In this document: piece after piece, positions 7,996 through 16,988 of the stretch
How the letters are laid out: every line of letters starts with the position of its first letter
How positions within the stretch are numbered: position 1 is the stretch's first letter
Assembly (NCBI GenBank): GCA_036381435.1
Contig: DASVCW010000043.1
Coordinates: 62,001 to 126,000, forward strand
Direction of reading: 5' to 3'
Length of the DNA stretch: 64,000 bases
Source: Fodinibius sp036381435
GTDB taxonomy: Bacteria; Bacteroidota; Rhodothermia; Balneolales; Balneolaceae
Made by a program: the position numbers and the translations under genes
The notes under the pieces: generated by a model
Databases searched by the model: none
The model's input: only the letters and a program-made list of their open reading frames with translations
Told to the model about the DNA's origin: nothing

Positions 7996-10900
7996 ATGAA
8001 ACGTTACCTACTTCTACTGGCAACGATTTTTTTGCTCCCGCTTTCGATGTTCGCTCAAAACGCTACCTCTGGTTCTATCGAAGGAACCATTACGGATGCT
8101 AATGGCGAGCCCTTACCTGGTGCAAATATTGTTGCTATTCATCAGCCAACCGGTACCCGCTACGGTACAGCCAGCCGTACTAATGGAGATTATACTTTCC
8201 CCAACGTTAGAGTCGGCGGCCCCTATGTCGTTCAAGTGACCTTTATTGGTTTTAATCCCCAGAAAAAAGAAATTCTTGATGTACAGCTTGGAGAAACCAT
8301 ACAGCTTGATTTCGCCCTTGAGGAAGGTTCACTTACCTTAGACGAAATTTCTGTTACGGCCCAAGCCGATCCTGTTTTCAACTCCGAGAGAACCGGTGCC
8401 AGCACGAATATCTCTCAGCGTGAAATTCAGGTAACTCCAACTATTTCACGTTCACTTCAAGATTTTACCCGCCTTATACCTCAGGCAACAGGTGGGGGAA
8501 GTTTTGGCGGCGCGAACGACCGTTATAATAACATTCTGGTTGACGGTGCTACTTTAAATGATGTGTTCGGTTTAGGTGAAGGAACACCTGGTAGTTCGGC
8601 AGGAGTTGCATCTCCTATCAGTATCAGTGCTATTGCCGAATTTAATGTGGAACTTGCTCCTTTCGATGTAACCAATAACGGTTTCACCGGCGGACAAATT
8701 AACGCTATTACCAAAAGTGGTACCAACGAATTCCACGGCTCTGCTTATTATCAAATGAGAAATGAGTCGTTTATTGGAAACTATCGTTTTGAGCAAAACG
8801 GAGAGGTTGAGCTATCTGATGATTATCCATCTTTTACTGAAAAGTTTTTGGGTGTAACATTGGGTGGTCCCATTGTTGAAGATAAAGTATTTTTCTTTGT
8901 GAGTGCTGAATTTAAGCGGGAGTCAAGCCCTTTGACTACGGGAATCCTCGGCAGTAGCGGGGCAAACATTTTCCCCTTCGATGTTGCAACGTTTAATGAA
9001 ATCAGCAGCATTGCTCAAAATCAGTATGGCTATGATCCAGGTGGATATAGTTTGCTCTCGTTAGGTCAGGATAACAATAAGGTATTAGCCAAAATTGACT
9101 GGAATATTAACGAAGATCACAAGTTTACCTTTCGCTACAACTGGGTAGACGCCGTTGATGAAGGAGGTATTTCACGAAGTCCTTTCTCTTATAGTTTCAG
9201 CAACCGCCAATGGAACTTTAACAGTACACAGCATTCTCTTGTTGCCGAGCTGAACAGTACTTTCGGCAATAATGCTTCTAATATGTTTCGTGCGGTTTAT
9301 ACACGCATCCGGGATTCACGTGATGTGGTTGCACAGCCCTTCCCTGAGGTAAGTTTAAGTCTTCCATACGAACCGGCTGAGGGTGATTTCCGAAGTATTT
9401 ATATGGGAATTGATCGTTTTTCTCAGGCTAACCACTTGTACCAGGATCTGATTGAGATTACTAACGACTTTACTTACATCACAGGTGATCATGAGATTAC
9501 GGTGGGTACAAGTAATCAAATCTTTATTTTTGAGAACCTCTTTGTGCAAGATGCCTGGGGAACTTATGAATTCAGAAGCATTGAAGATTTCCGAAATGGT
9601 GATCCCTACAGCTACCAATACAGTTATCTGCTGCCGGGCGGCAATCGTACGGCTAATTTCTCAGGTATTCAGCTTGGATTTTATGCCCAGGATGAATGGT
9701 CTGTTACCGATTATCTTAAGTTGACCTTTGGCCTTCGCGCTGATATTCCCTTTCTACCCGATGAGCCCACTTATAATGCACAAGTTAGCGAATCATTCCC
9801 CGGTTACTCTACTTCTCGTGTAGCCAGCGGTAATGTTCTCTGGGCTCCCCGTTTCGCCTTTAACTGGGATGCCAGTCAGGGTGAACGTACTACCCAGATT
9901 CGCGGTGGTGTTGGAATCTTTTCCGGAAATCCTCCCTTCGTTTGGATTTCCAACCAGTACAGCAACACGGGTGCCGATTACGGACGTTTAGCCCTTTTTG
10001 GCGGTGACTTACCTGATAGCTTTCGGTTTGAGTCAGATCCCTTTAATCAGCCATCACCTCTGAATGATCCTTCATTGCAGGGAATCAATACCACTGCCGT
10101 GAACCTGATTGAAGAAGACTTCAAATATCCGCAATCACTAAAATTCAATCTCGCGGTTGATCAGGAGCTACCTTTTGGTTTTGTTGGTACGGTTGAAGGA
10201 ATTTATAGCCGAATGATAAATGATGTAGTTTTCCGGAATATTAACCTTGTTCAGGTTGGTACATCAGCTTACGGTCGTCCCATCTATGGTGATATTGTTT
10301 TCAACCCTCGTTTTGGCAATACCTCCGGGTTCCCCACTCGTGTTGATGGCGAAAACTTCACCAACGTTATCGTTCTTGATAATACCAACAAAGGTTATCA
10401 ATTCAGTTTGACAGGCCAGTTGAAAAAGCAGTTTGATTTTGGACTGAACCTGAGTCTTGCTTATACCTATAACCGTGCAGAAACGGTTAACAATGGTACT
10501 TCAAGCCGTGCAATTTCAAACTGGCAGTACAATGAAAACTTCGACGTCAACAATCCTGAATTAGGAACCGCTGATTTCGAACGGCGTCATCGTATCTTGG
10601 GTCAGGTTTCTTACCGGTTTGATTATGCGGATCGATTTGCTACCACCATTTCACTCATTTATGATGGTCGCTCGGGAACACCATTCAGCTGGATTTACTC
10701 CGGTGATGCAAACGGTGACAGCCGATTTGATAATGACCTTATCTACGTTCCCGCCAGCCAAGATGAAGTAGTTCTTGCCAGCAACAACTGGGATGAATTC
10801 AATAACTGGATTATGAGCAATGAGTCTCTTCGTGAATATCGTGGTGGACCTGTTGAACGTGGAACAGCCCGTGAGCCATGGACCAATTTCCTTGATCTTC

Positions 10901-11220
10901 GTGTTAACCAAGAAATCGAGACCTTTAACGGTCAGCGATTTGAGATTACTGCCAGCATGTTTAACGTGCTGAACTTCCTGAATGAAGAATGGGGAACACG
11001 TCGTTTTGTAAGTTTCAATAACTATAGAGCTGTGGCTTTTCAAGGCTATGTTGATCAGGAATTCATCGCTAACAACCCACAGTACAATCTGGATAGTGGA
11101 GATGTTGGCAAGCCCATTATGTCTTTCGATCCTTCCAATGTTACTAAAGATGAAATGTTCCAGGTGAGCGATTTAGCTTCGCGCTGGCAAGTGCAATTAG
11201 GAATTCGTTATCACTTCTAA
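7996..11220 (+). CDS. TonB-dependent outer-membrane receptor with CarboxypepD_reg-like domain
   Basis: 1074 residues from ATG 7996. The signal peptide is about 1-21 (RYLLLLATIFLLPLSMFAQ). A carboxypeptidase-regulatory-like beta-sandwich follows (about 26-115; GTITDANGEPLPGANI... GDYTFPNVRVGG). Next is a plug region with LVDGATLNDVFGL and GGQINAITKSGTNEFHGS, then the long beta-barrel ending in the aromatic strand QVQLGIRYHF. It imports an unidentified ligand through the outer membrane using TonB energy; no SusD-like partner gene follows, arguing against a canonical glycan system. The upstream frame from 7921 was rejected because ATG 7996 starts a perfect signal peptide. Its position after the arsenosugar genes may be chance. 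Confidence 0.9.
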   Translation: MKRYLLLLATIFLLPLSMFAQNATSGSIEGTITDANGEPLPGANIVAIHQPTGTRYGTASRTNGDYTFPNVRVGGPYVVQVTFIGFNPQKKEILDVQLGETIQLDFALEEGSLTLDEISVTAQADPVFNSERTGASTNISQREIQVTPTISRSLQDFTRLIPQATGGGSFGGANDRYNNILVDGATLNDVFGLGEGTPGSSAGVASPISISAIAEFNVELAPFDVTNNGFTGGQINAITKSGTNEFHGSAYYQMRNESFIGNYRFEQNGEVELSDDYPSFTEKFLGVTLGGPIVEDKVFFFVSAEFKRESSPLTTGILGSSGANIFPFDVATFNEISSIAQNQYGYDPGGYSLLSLGQDNNKVLAKIDWNINEDHKFTFRYNWVDAVDEGGISRSPFSYSFSNRQWNFNSTQHSLVAELNSTFGNNASNMFRAVYTRIRDSRDVVAQPFPEVSLSLPYEPAEGDFRSIYMGIDRFSQANHLYQDLIEITNDFTYITGDHEITVGTSNQIFIFENLFVQDAWGTYEFRSIEDFRNGDPYSYQYSYLLPGGNRTANFSGIQLGFYAQDEWSVTDYLKLTFGLRADIPFLPDEPTYNAQVSESFPGYSTSRVASGNVLWAPRFAFNWDASQGERTTQIRGGVGIFSGNPPFVWISNQYSNTGADYGRLALFGGDLPDSFRFESDPFNQPSPLNDPSLQGINTTAVNLIEEDFKYPQSLKFNLAVDQELPFGFVGTVEGIYSRMINDVVFRNINLVQVGTSAYGRPIYGDIVFNPRFGNTSGFPTRVDGENFTNVIVLDNTNKGYQFSLTGQLKKQFDFGLNLSLAYTYNRAETVNNGTSSRAISNWQYNENFDVNNPELGTADFERRHRILGQVSYRFDYADRFATTISLIYDGRSGTPFSWIYSGDANGDSRFDNDLIYVPASQDEVVLASNNWDEFNNWIMSNESLREYRGGPVERGTAREPWTNFLDLRVNQEIETFNGQRFEITASMFNVLNFLNEEWGTRRFVSFNNYRAVAFQGYVDQEFIANNPQYNLDSGDVGKPIMSFDPSNVTKDEMFQVSDLASRWQVQLGIRYHF

Positions 11221-11243
11221 TTTGCAATAGCTTTCAATATTTT

Positions 11244-11278
11244 AAAGGGCAGTTCGAAAAGAGCTGCCCTTTTTATTT
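11244..11278 (+). terminator. Intrinsic terminator of the TonB receptor gene
   Basis: AAAGGGCAGTT (11244-11254) pairs with AGCTGCCCTTT (11262-11272) with one wobble, followed by a T-rich tail. Confidence 0.85.
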
Positions 11279-11284
11279 TTGGGT

Positions 11285-11342
11285 ATCACGCAGAGGCGCG
11301 AAGTCGCAGAGAACTCTATTTGCCTTTGCGCCTTTGCGTGAT
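11285..11342. repeat. Dispersed palindromic repeat, CGCAGAG family, copy 3
   Basis: ATCACGCAGAGGCGCGAAG on the left and TGCGCCTTTGCGTGAT on the right form the same imperfect palindrome as at 5126-5185 and 28343-28418. Confidence 0.75.
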
Positions 11343-11395
11343 GTCTTTAAGGTTCTTCGTGTTTTAGCTTAGACAGAAAATTCAACTAATGAATC

Positions 11396-12631
11396 ATGAA
11401 TAAGAAATCAATACATCTACTGCTGTTAATTACCCTAACGATATTCATTTCTTGTAGTCAGCAGCAACATCAGCCAGAATCTGATCCCAACCCTCTCTTA
11501 CTCATTTCTTTCGATGGCTTCCGCTACGATTATTTGTCCAAAGCAGAAACCCCAAATTTTGACAGTCTTATTGCAAATGGTGTTAAAGCCGAAGGACTTA
11601 TTCCGGTTTTTCCCACTAAAACCTTTCCCAATCATTACGCCATCGTAACCGGGCTTTATCCTGAGAATAGCGGCTTTGTGGGTAATACTATGTACGATCC
11701 GAAATGGGATGAATGGTATCGAATGAGCGATCGCAGTGCGGTCGAAGCTGGCAAATGGTACGGCGGAGAGCCAATCTGGAATACGCTCGAAAAACAGGGA
11801 TTAACTACCGGAACCATGTTTTGGGTCGGTTCAGAAGCTGACATTCAGGATATGCATCCCACCTACTGGAAAATTTATAACGGGGACATGTCTGAAAAAG
11901 CCCGAATTGATACTGTTATAAAATGGATGACTTATCCCGATGATAGCGCAGCCGATTTTGCTACCCTCTATTTCGAGCTGGTTGATTCTCAGGGGCATCG
12001 GTACGGCACTGATTCCGATGAGCTAAAACAGGCCATCAAAAAAGCTGACCGGCTTATGGGGTATTTAAAAGATCAGATGCGGCAAGCGGGATTATGGGAT
12101 AAAACGAATATCATCATCGTCTCCGATCATGGTATGATCAACCTTTCAGCCGATAAAACGATTATGCTGCCCGATATCATTGACATGAAGAATATAGAGC
12201 GCATTATTTGGGGCCCGACGACCATGATTCAACCCAAAGAAGGTAAAATTGATGAAGTTTATAAAGCGTTAAAAGCTTCCGAAAATAATTACCGGGTTTA
12301 CCGGAAAGAAAATTTGCCGGAGCGTTATCACTTAAAAAATCACCGGCGGGTGATGGATATCATTATGGTTGCAGATTTGGGCTACACTATCTTGAGTAAA
12401 GATTATAAAGAACGTTTTTTGAAATCCCTTCCCGGCGCAACGCATGGTTACGATAACAATCAAAAAGCGATGCAAGCCATTTTCATAGCTTGCGGACCTG
12501 CTTTCAAAAACGGGGTTAAGGTTGATGCATTTCAAAACATCCATATTTATGAATTGATGAATCACCTAATGAGAACAACCCCGGCACCGAATGATGGTTC
12601 ACTGGACAGCGTGAAGGTGCTGTTGAAGTAA
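11396..12631 (+). CDS. Ectonucleotide pyrophosphatase/phosphodiesterase-type lipoprotein
   Basis: 411 residues of the alkaline-phosphatase superfamily. The lipoprotein signal ends at Cys20 (LTIFISC), so the enzyme is probably anchored outside the cytoplasm. The motifs follow nucleotide pyrophosphatase/phosphodiesterases: D40 in LISFDGF, the nucleophile segment TKTFPNHY (likely T76), VTGLYPENSG, the metal motif DSQGHRYG, VSDHGM and GATHGYDN. Such enzymes hydrolyse phosphodiester or pyrophosphate bonds, and the exact substrate is not readable. The gene stands alone between a terminator and a long hairpin at 12640-12674. Confidence 0.88.
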   Translation: MNKKSIHLLLLITLTIFISCSQQQHQPESDPNPLLLISFDGFRYDYLSKAETPNFDSLIANGVKAEGLIPVFPTKTFPNHYAIVTGLYPENSGFVGNTMYDPKWDEWYRMSDRSAVEAGKWYGGEPIWNTLEKQGLTTGTMFWVGSEADIQDMHPTYWKIYNGDMSEKARIDTVIKWMTYPDDSAADFATLYFELVDSQGHRYGTDSDELKQAIKKADRLMGYLKDQMRQAGLWDKTNIIIVSDHGMINLSADKTIMLPDIIDMKNIERIIWGPTTMIQPKEGKIDEVYKALKASENNYRVYRKENLPERYHLKNHRRVMDIIMVADLGYTILSKDYKERFLKSLPGATHGYDNNQKAMQAIFIACGPAFKNGVKVDAFQNIHIYELMNHLMRTTPAPNDGSLDSVKVLLK

Positions 12632-12639
12632 GCCACTTA

Positions 12640-12674
12640 TAGGTGCCAGGTACTTCGCAAGTGCCTGACACCTA
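12640..12674. repeat. Long hairpin after the phosphodiesterase gene
   Basis: TAGGTGCCAGGTACTT (12640-12655) and AAGTGCCTGACACCTA (12659-12674) form a 16-bp stem with one mismatch and one wobble and a CGC loop. There is no T run, so it is more likely a repeat or transcript-end stabiliser than a classical terminator. Confidence 0.6.
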
Positions 12675-12780
12675 CTCTCGATAAAATCTTCTGGCATTCC
12701 ATTGCAATAAAACATTGCATCTATCCCGCTAAGCCGAGATATTTAGAGCAAAATTTAGAACAGCAATTTATTAAAATCTG

Positions 12781-13116
12781 ATGGCATACGTAGTAACCGA
12801 ACCCTGCATTAACTGCAAATATACAAACTGTGCCGCCGTTTGTCCCGTTGATGCATTTCGGGAAGGCCCCAATTTTCTAACCATTGACCCGCTCGACTGT
12901 ATTGATTGTGATGCCTGCGTCGCAGAGTGCCCTGTAGAAGCAATTTATCCCGATGATGAAGTACCAATGGAATGGGAGCATTATATCGAGTTAAACGAGC
13001 GGCTGGCCGAAAACTGGGCAGATCACGTGATCAACGAAACCAAAGAAGATCTTCCTGATGCCGATGAATGGGCCGAAGTGGAAGACAAGCGCGAGCACCT
13101 GCAGGAAGAGTGGTAA
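12781..13116 (+). CDS. fdxA: 7Fe-8S ferredoxin FdxA
   Basis: 111 residues, acidic, cytoplasmic. The cysteines at 9, 12, 17 and 21 and at 40, 43, 46 and 50 have the spacing of Azotobacter-type seven-iron ferredoxins. By analogy C9, C17 and C50 would bind a 3Fe-4S cluster and C21, C40, C43 and C46 a 4Fe-4S cluster. The long acidic C-terminal tail (about 60 residues) is normal for the family. It carries electrons between unidentified partners. folP follows after 64 nt across an inverted repeat. Confidence 0.92.
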   Translation: MAYVVTEPCINCKYTNCAAVCPVDAFREGPNFLTIDPLDCIDCDACVAECPVEAIYPDDEVPMEWEHYIELNERLAENWADHVINETKEDLPDADEWAEVEDKREHLQEEW

Positions 13117-13120
13117 ATTT

Positions 13121-13162
13121 GTTATTAGTTATTGGTTATTTGTGTCTCCAATAACTAATAAC
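13121..13162. repeat. 15-bp inverted repeat between fdxA and folP
   Basis: GTTATTAGTTATTGG (13121-13135) is exactly complementary to CCAATAACTAATAAC (13148-13162). The AT-rich hairpin fills most of the gap between the two genes. No T tract follows. Confidence 0.6.
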
Positions 13163-13180
13163 CGATAACTAACAACCTAA

Positions 13181-14017
13181 ATGACTTATTTAGCGATCAA
13201 AGACAGTACGTTTGATCTCTCTCATCCCCATATCATGGGAATCCTCAACGCTACGCCGGATTCCTTTTCCGGTGATGGCATTTATAATCAAGCAGAATCA
13301 GCGGTGGAACGTATTGGGGTGATGACTTCTGAAGGAGCTTCGATTATTGATGTGGGCGGTGAATCCACCCGTCCCGGTTCTGATACGATTGCTGAGGAAG
13401 AAGAACTTAAGCGTGTACTTCCCATCCTTGAAAGAGCTATTCCGCAATTCCCCGACACCTTTTTTTCGGTTGATACCACCAAATATCGTGTAGCAGAAGA
13501 AGCCTTAAAACTCGGAACTCATTTTGTGAATGACATCAGCGGGCTTCAAAAAGAGCCGCGCTTGGTCGATTTGTGTGTTAAGTATGATGCAGGTTACATC
13601 ATGATGCATTCGCAGGGTGATCCCAAGGTGATGCAGCAAAATCCCATTTATGATGATGTAGTAAACGATATTTTTTCCTTCTTTGAAAAACAGCTTTTAA
13701 AAACTAAAGAAAAGGGGTTGGAGAAGGTCATTATTGATCCCGGTATCGGTTTTGGAAAGACGCTTGAGCATAACTTGAAGTTGTTAGCCCATTTGAGTCG
13801 ATTCAAAAAGTTAGGCTCTCCGGTTTTAGTCGGCGCTTCCCGAAAGTCAATGCTAAGCAGTATCCTTGGCGGTCGTCCCGCTGATGGCCGTCTCGCAGCA
13901 ACGATAGCAACTCATTATCATGCCTTAATGCAGGGAGCCAATATCATTCGAGTTCATGATGTGAAAGAAGCGCATGATTCGCTATTGGTTTATGAGGCTA
14001 TTGCAAATCAAAACTGA
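13181..14017 (+). CDS. folP: Dihydropteroate synthase
   Basis: 278 residues, the usual length. It condenses 6-hydroxymethyl-dihydropterin pyrophosphate with p-aminobenzoate in folate synthesis. Signatures visible are MGILNATPDSFSGDG near residue 20, DVGGESTRPGS around 55-65, the DPGIGFGKT pterin-binding motif near 187 and GASRKSML near 222. It is cytoplasmic and a TIM barrel by family. The next gene on the same strand is cdaA, a neighbourhood common in Bacteroidota, here separated by a 457-nt repeat-bearing gap. Confidence 0.95.
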   Translation: MTYLAIKDSTFDLSHPHIMGILNATPDSFSGDGIYNQAESAVERIGVMTSEGASIIDVGGESTRPGSDTIAEEEELKRVLPILERAIPQFPDTFFSVDTTKYRVAEEALKLGTHFVNDISGLQKEPRLVDLCVKYDAGYIMMHSQGDPKVMQQNPIYDDVVNDIFSFFEKQLLKTKEKGLEKVIIDPGIGFGKTLEHNLKLLAHLSRFKKLGSPVLVGASRKSMLSSILGGRPADGRLAATIATHYHALMQGANIIRVHDVKEAHDSLLVYEAIANQN

Positions 14018-14474
14018 ACGTAGGACGGGCATCCTGCCCGTCAAATAATAAGTCTTAACCAGTTTAAAGGGAGTTGTACTCCCGCTTTCAGTTTAGGATA
14101 CAACTCTTTCACAGTTATGAAATTTCCCGGAAGAGTGATGATTTAAGATGTAAAACAATGGCAATCCGAATCTAAATTCATCAATCGTTAATCCTTGTTC
14201 TGAGATTCAGGAATGTTCAGGAAACTCCCTCACAGCTTTATTGAAAACTTCTTGATTTAAGAATATTGGTCTCTCCAAATTCTCTGTTTATTTTTATACT
14301 TTCCTTGTCGGGCAAGATGCCCGACCTACATTTGTCTTTACTGGTATAAGATATAAAACTGTGGAACCGAACGAGGATGAAAGCAGTACCTATTATTACC
14401 ACATCAGGATGACAGTTTTATGAAATTATAGTTATATTCTTTAAAAGCATCTTTTAGTAAAAAGAGGTATTCTA
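14018..14474. repeat. 457-bp gap between folP and cdaA with three hairpin repeats
   Basis: The gap holds the hairpin GACGGGCATCCTGCCCGTC near 14023-14041, a copy of the 'GGAGTTGTACTCCCGCTTT' repeat at 14069-14118, and a second GTCGGGCA/TGCCCGAC hairpin near 14307-14326. No gene is seen. The last 60 bases are AT-rich and end in AAAGAGG, the ribosome binding site of cdaA. Confidence 0.6.
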
Positions 14475-15293
14475 TTGATCCCCATTGGCTTCCTTGAATT
14501 TGGAATTAAGGACTTTATAGAAGTCCTGATTATCACCACGGTACTTTTTTATCTGTACCGGTGGATACGGGGAACGTTTGCCATTCAGGCAGCATTAGGC
14601 TTAGTTTTTATTATCCTCATTAACGCTGCAGTGAGTGCTCTGGGACTTACTACCATTAATTTTATCCTGCAAGGTATTCTGAACGTGGGAATTCTGGCTG
14701 TCATCATCATCTTTCAGCCGGAAGTCCGAAAGTTGTTGTACCGGTTGGGGCAGAACACCAATCTTGACCGATTCTTTGTAGGCTCCAATTCTGACACGAT
14801 TATTGATGAAGTGATTGATGCTGTCCGGAATATGTCTCATTCCAAGACCGGCGCGCTCATGGTATTTGCCCGTTCATCATCCCTGCAAGATTTGGTTGAT
14901 GTAGGGGTGAGACTTGATGCAACTCTCAAAAGCGAATTGCTGCAAACCATTTTTAACAAGCACACACCATTGCACGATGGTGCAGTGGTCATTCGAAATA
15001 ATCGAATTGTAGCTGCCAGCTGTTATTTACCCATTTCCCAGAATCAGAATATTTCATCCGTTTTTGGAACGCGCCATCGCGCGGCGGTAGGCATAACCGA
15101 AACGAATAATGTATTTGTGGTGGTAGTATCCGAAGAAACGGGACGCATTTCTATTGCCCGCAACGGCTCGCTCACCAGTGGTCTTACCATACAAAAGCTG
15201 CGGAGTGAAATGCAAGAGTCACTTGGCAAACAGGAGATTGATGATGACGAAGTGGCTTTTTCATCCCCCCAGTCAGAGCTTAAGGTTAGCTGA
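14475..15293 (+). CDS. cdaA: Diadenylate cyclase CdaA
   Basis: 272 residues. Three N-terminal membrane helices (about 15-30, 37-56, 62-80) are followed by a short coiled region and a DisA_N diadenylate-cyclase domain. The catalytic motifs D168-G-A170 (LHDGAVVI) and G198-T-R-H-R202 (GTRHRAA) are both intact. It makes cyclic di-AMP from two ATP at the inner membrane; this nucleotide controls osmolyte transport and cell-envelope homeostasis in other bacteria. The start is TTG 14475, chosen because AAGAGG lies 7 nt upstream and the first residues precede the first helix. No cdaR/ybbR gene follows. Confidence 0.92.
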   Translation: MIPIGFLEFGIKDFIEVLIITTVLFYLYRWIRGTFAIQAALGLVFIILINAAVSALGLTTINFILQGILNVGILAVIIIFQPEVRKLLYRLGQNTNLDRFFVGSNSDTIIDEVIDAVRNMSHSKTGALMVFARSSSLQDLVDVGVRLDATLKSELLQTIFNKHTPLHDGAVVIRNNRIVAASCYLPISQNQNISSVFGTRHRAAVGITETNNVFVVVVSEETGRISIARNGSLTSGLTIQKLRSEMQESLGKQEIDDDEVAFSSPQSELKVS

Positions 15294-15663
15294 CAGAATA
15301 AGCGCATAATTCTCCTCTTCACACATCCGGCTTTCACGCCCGACGAGTCAGAGAAGCATCTTCTACAACTTTCTAACCTGTTTACCGCTTAAAAATCATC
15401 CGCCAGCCGGCGGATGACATGTTGGTAGAAAATCTGATAAGCTTCTTAATTGTGTCCCTTAGGGACACGATGTTGCGGGAAGCAACTCTTGCCATTTTGT
15501 ACCTAACGGCACGGCGGCAGGAGACTATATGTTTTCTACCAATAGATTACCCCTAATGGGCAAAAATGAAAACCTAACCGGTAAACGCGTTTTTCTATAA
15601 TTCTTCAATAAAATTTATATTTTGTTATGCGTTAAAACTTCTACAAATCATTAAACTATACTT
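15294..15663. repeat. 370-bp gap with an inverted-repeat-bounded element
   Basis: The main feature is a 121-nt unit whose ends TTGGTAGAAAA (15422-15432) and TTTTCTACCAA (15532-15542) are exact inverted repeats. Inside lies the palindrome TGTCCCTTAGGGACA near 15452-15466, and a CCGCC..GGCGG hairpin lies just before at about 15400-15415. The remainder is AT-rich and includes TATATTTTG near 15619, which resembles the -7 element of the lipoprotein gene downstream. Confidence 0.55.
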
Positions 15664-16185
15664 ATGAAAAAATTATTGAATAATTATTTAACCGGCATAC
15701 TGATTTTATTATTAGCCGTAACTATCACAGCCTGTGGCGGAAATTCTGACAGCACCGAAACTGCGGAAACAGAAGCTCAAACAGTTATTGAGCCTGATGC
15801 TACAGCGACCCCCGCAGCCAAACTGAACATCAACACTGCTTCCGAAGAAGCTTTCAAGATGATTCCGGACGTGGGTGATCGTATGGTTCATGAATTTGAA
15901 GAATATCGTCCGTATGTAAGTATCCTCCAGTTTCGTAAGGAGATCGGAAAGTATGTGGATGAAGCGCAGGTAGCCGCTTACGAAGAGTATATTTTTGTGC
16001 CTATCAGCCCTAACGAAAGTGATGCGGCTACGTTAGAGCAAATTCCAGGGTTGGATGCCAATGAAGCCGAGGAATTGATCGCCGCCCGTCCCTTTGATTC
16101 TAACCAGGCCTTTTTGGATTCCCTTTCTTCTTATGTGAGCGAAGAAGAGCTAGCTACTGCCGAAACGTACTTAGAAGCACAATAA
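15664..16185 (+). CDS. Helix-hairpin-helix lipoprotein (ComEA-like)
   Basis: 173 residues. The lipoprotein signal ends at TITAC (about Cys24), followed by a low-complexity Thr/Glu/Ala linker and two helix-hairpin-helix-like units. The first begins LNINTASEEAFKMIPDVGD, the second NESDAATLEQIPGLD. The first unit resembles ComEA DNA-binding domains (NINTA and a glycine-bearing hairpin), but the GIG hairpin is degenerate. DNA binding therefore cannot be assumed. It would sit on the periplasmic side of a membrane. It is followed one base later by a membrane-protein gene, which suggests a two-gene operon. Confidence 0.75.
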   Translation: MKKLLNNYLTGILILLLAVTITACGGNSDSTETAETEAQTVIEPDATATPAAKLNINTASEEAFKMIPDVGDRMVHEFEEYRPYVSILQFRKEIGKYVDEAQVAAYEEYIFVPISPNESDAATLEQIPGLDANEAEELIAARPFDSNQAFLDSLSSYVSEEELATAETYLEAQ

Positions 16186-16189
16186 GGTG

Positions 16190-16618
16190 ATGGGAGATTC
16201 TTTTGTTGAACAACGTTTCCGCCGGTTTTTGCTGGCGGTGACGGGGTTCATTTTTATTGGAACTGTACTGGAGCTCATTCTTCTGGAGCACTTTCAGGAA
16301 GCCATTCAGTTTACGCCCTTCATTCTATGTGGCGCGGGATTACTTACGGTGGTTGTAGCTTGGGCAGCACCGAATCGCTTTACTCTATTAGCACTGCGCT
16401 GGGTGATGGCAGCCGTAGCCCTGGGTAGTTTATTTGGAATGTATCAGCATTTTAGCGGCAATCTTGCTTTTACAATGGAAATAAATCCTACGTTCACAAC
16501 AACAGAAGCCCTGTGGCCCGCTATAAAAGGTTCTTATCCACTACTGGCTCCCGGCATTTTGCTCATCGCCGGACTTTTGGGCATAGCAGTGACATACCGG
16601 CATCCGGAGTTAAAGTAA
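16190..16618 (+). CDS. Four-helix membrane protein of unknown function
   Basis: 142 residues with about four hydrophobic segments: RFLLAVTGFIFIGTVLEL, FILCGAGLLTVVVAW, ALRWVMAAVALGSLFGMY and LLAPGILLIAGLLGIAV. No motif I recognise is present. The gene starts 4 nt after the HHH lipoprotein stop (ATG 16190; an adjacent GTG at 16187 is possible), so the two are almost certainly co-transcribed and translationally coupled. A hairpin follows directly after the stop. Confidence 0.7.
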   Translation: MGDSFVEQRFRRFLLAVTGFIFIGTVLELILLEHFQEAIQFTPFILCGAGLLTVVVAWAAPNRFTLLALRWVMAAVALGSLFGMYQHFSGNLAFTMEINPTFTTTEALWPAIKGSYPLLAPGILLIAGLLGIAVTYRHPELK

Positions 16619-16649
16619 ACATGCCATGCTTTTGAAACATAGCATGTTT
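16617..16649 (+). terminator. Hairpin overlapping the stop of the membrane-protein gene
   Basis: AAACATGCCATG (16617-16628) pairs with CATAGCATGTTT (16638-16649) at 11 of 12 positions. There is no strong T run, so its role as a terminator is uncertain. Confidence 0.4.
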
Positions 16650-16672
16650 CACACATAATGTTTGAACAATTG

Positions 16673-16900
16673 TTATCCTGCAGAGGGGTGAATGTATACG
16701 CCGTCAATCCATCCGTATAAAATGGTAAGCAATAAACTTAGAGCTGCGCTTAACAGAATAGTCATGGGCAGAGGACTTAGATTTATCAGTAGTTGCGCTA
16801 AGACGGTGAATAAGCTGGCAAGCACAACAAAAAGAATAATACATTTTAGAAAAAGTGTCATGGGGCTCTCTTTTTTTAGATAGTTAATGGGATCATCCAA
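16673..16900 (-). CDS. Small two-helix membrane protein
   Basis: 75 residues, or 62 if translation starts at the internal ATG whose codon is 16861-16859. Two hydrophobic helices (CIILFVVLASLFTVLAQLLI and MTILLSAALSLLLTILYGWI) are separated by a short SPLP turn. It resembles no family I know. It lies downstream of and on the same strand as uvrA, but the 88-nt gap has an AGGTGTAG...TACACCT hairpin. The coding call rests on the two well-formed helices and is moderate. Confidence 0.45.
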   Translation of the reverse strand: MDDPINYLKKESPMTLFLKCIILFVVLASLFTVLAQLLINLSPLPMTILLSAALSLLLTILYGWIDGVYIHPSAG

Positions 16901-16988
16901 AACACCTTCTCTTTTTTGAACGTTTCCTTTAAACTTTTAAAAGGTGTAGTACACCATAAGGTATGTTACACCTAACACCATTAATAAG

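Noticed and set aside
7921..11220. TonB receptor and arsenosugar genes as one operon
   Set aside because: An 80-nt gap plus leader hairpins, a fresh signal-peptide start and no known functional link; adjacency alone is not enough.
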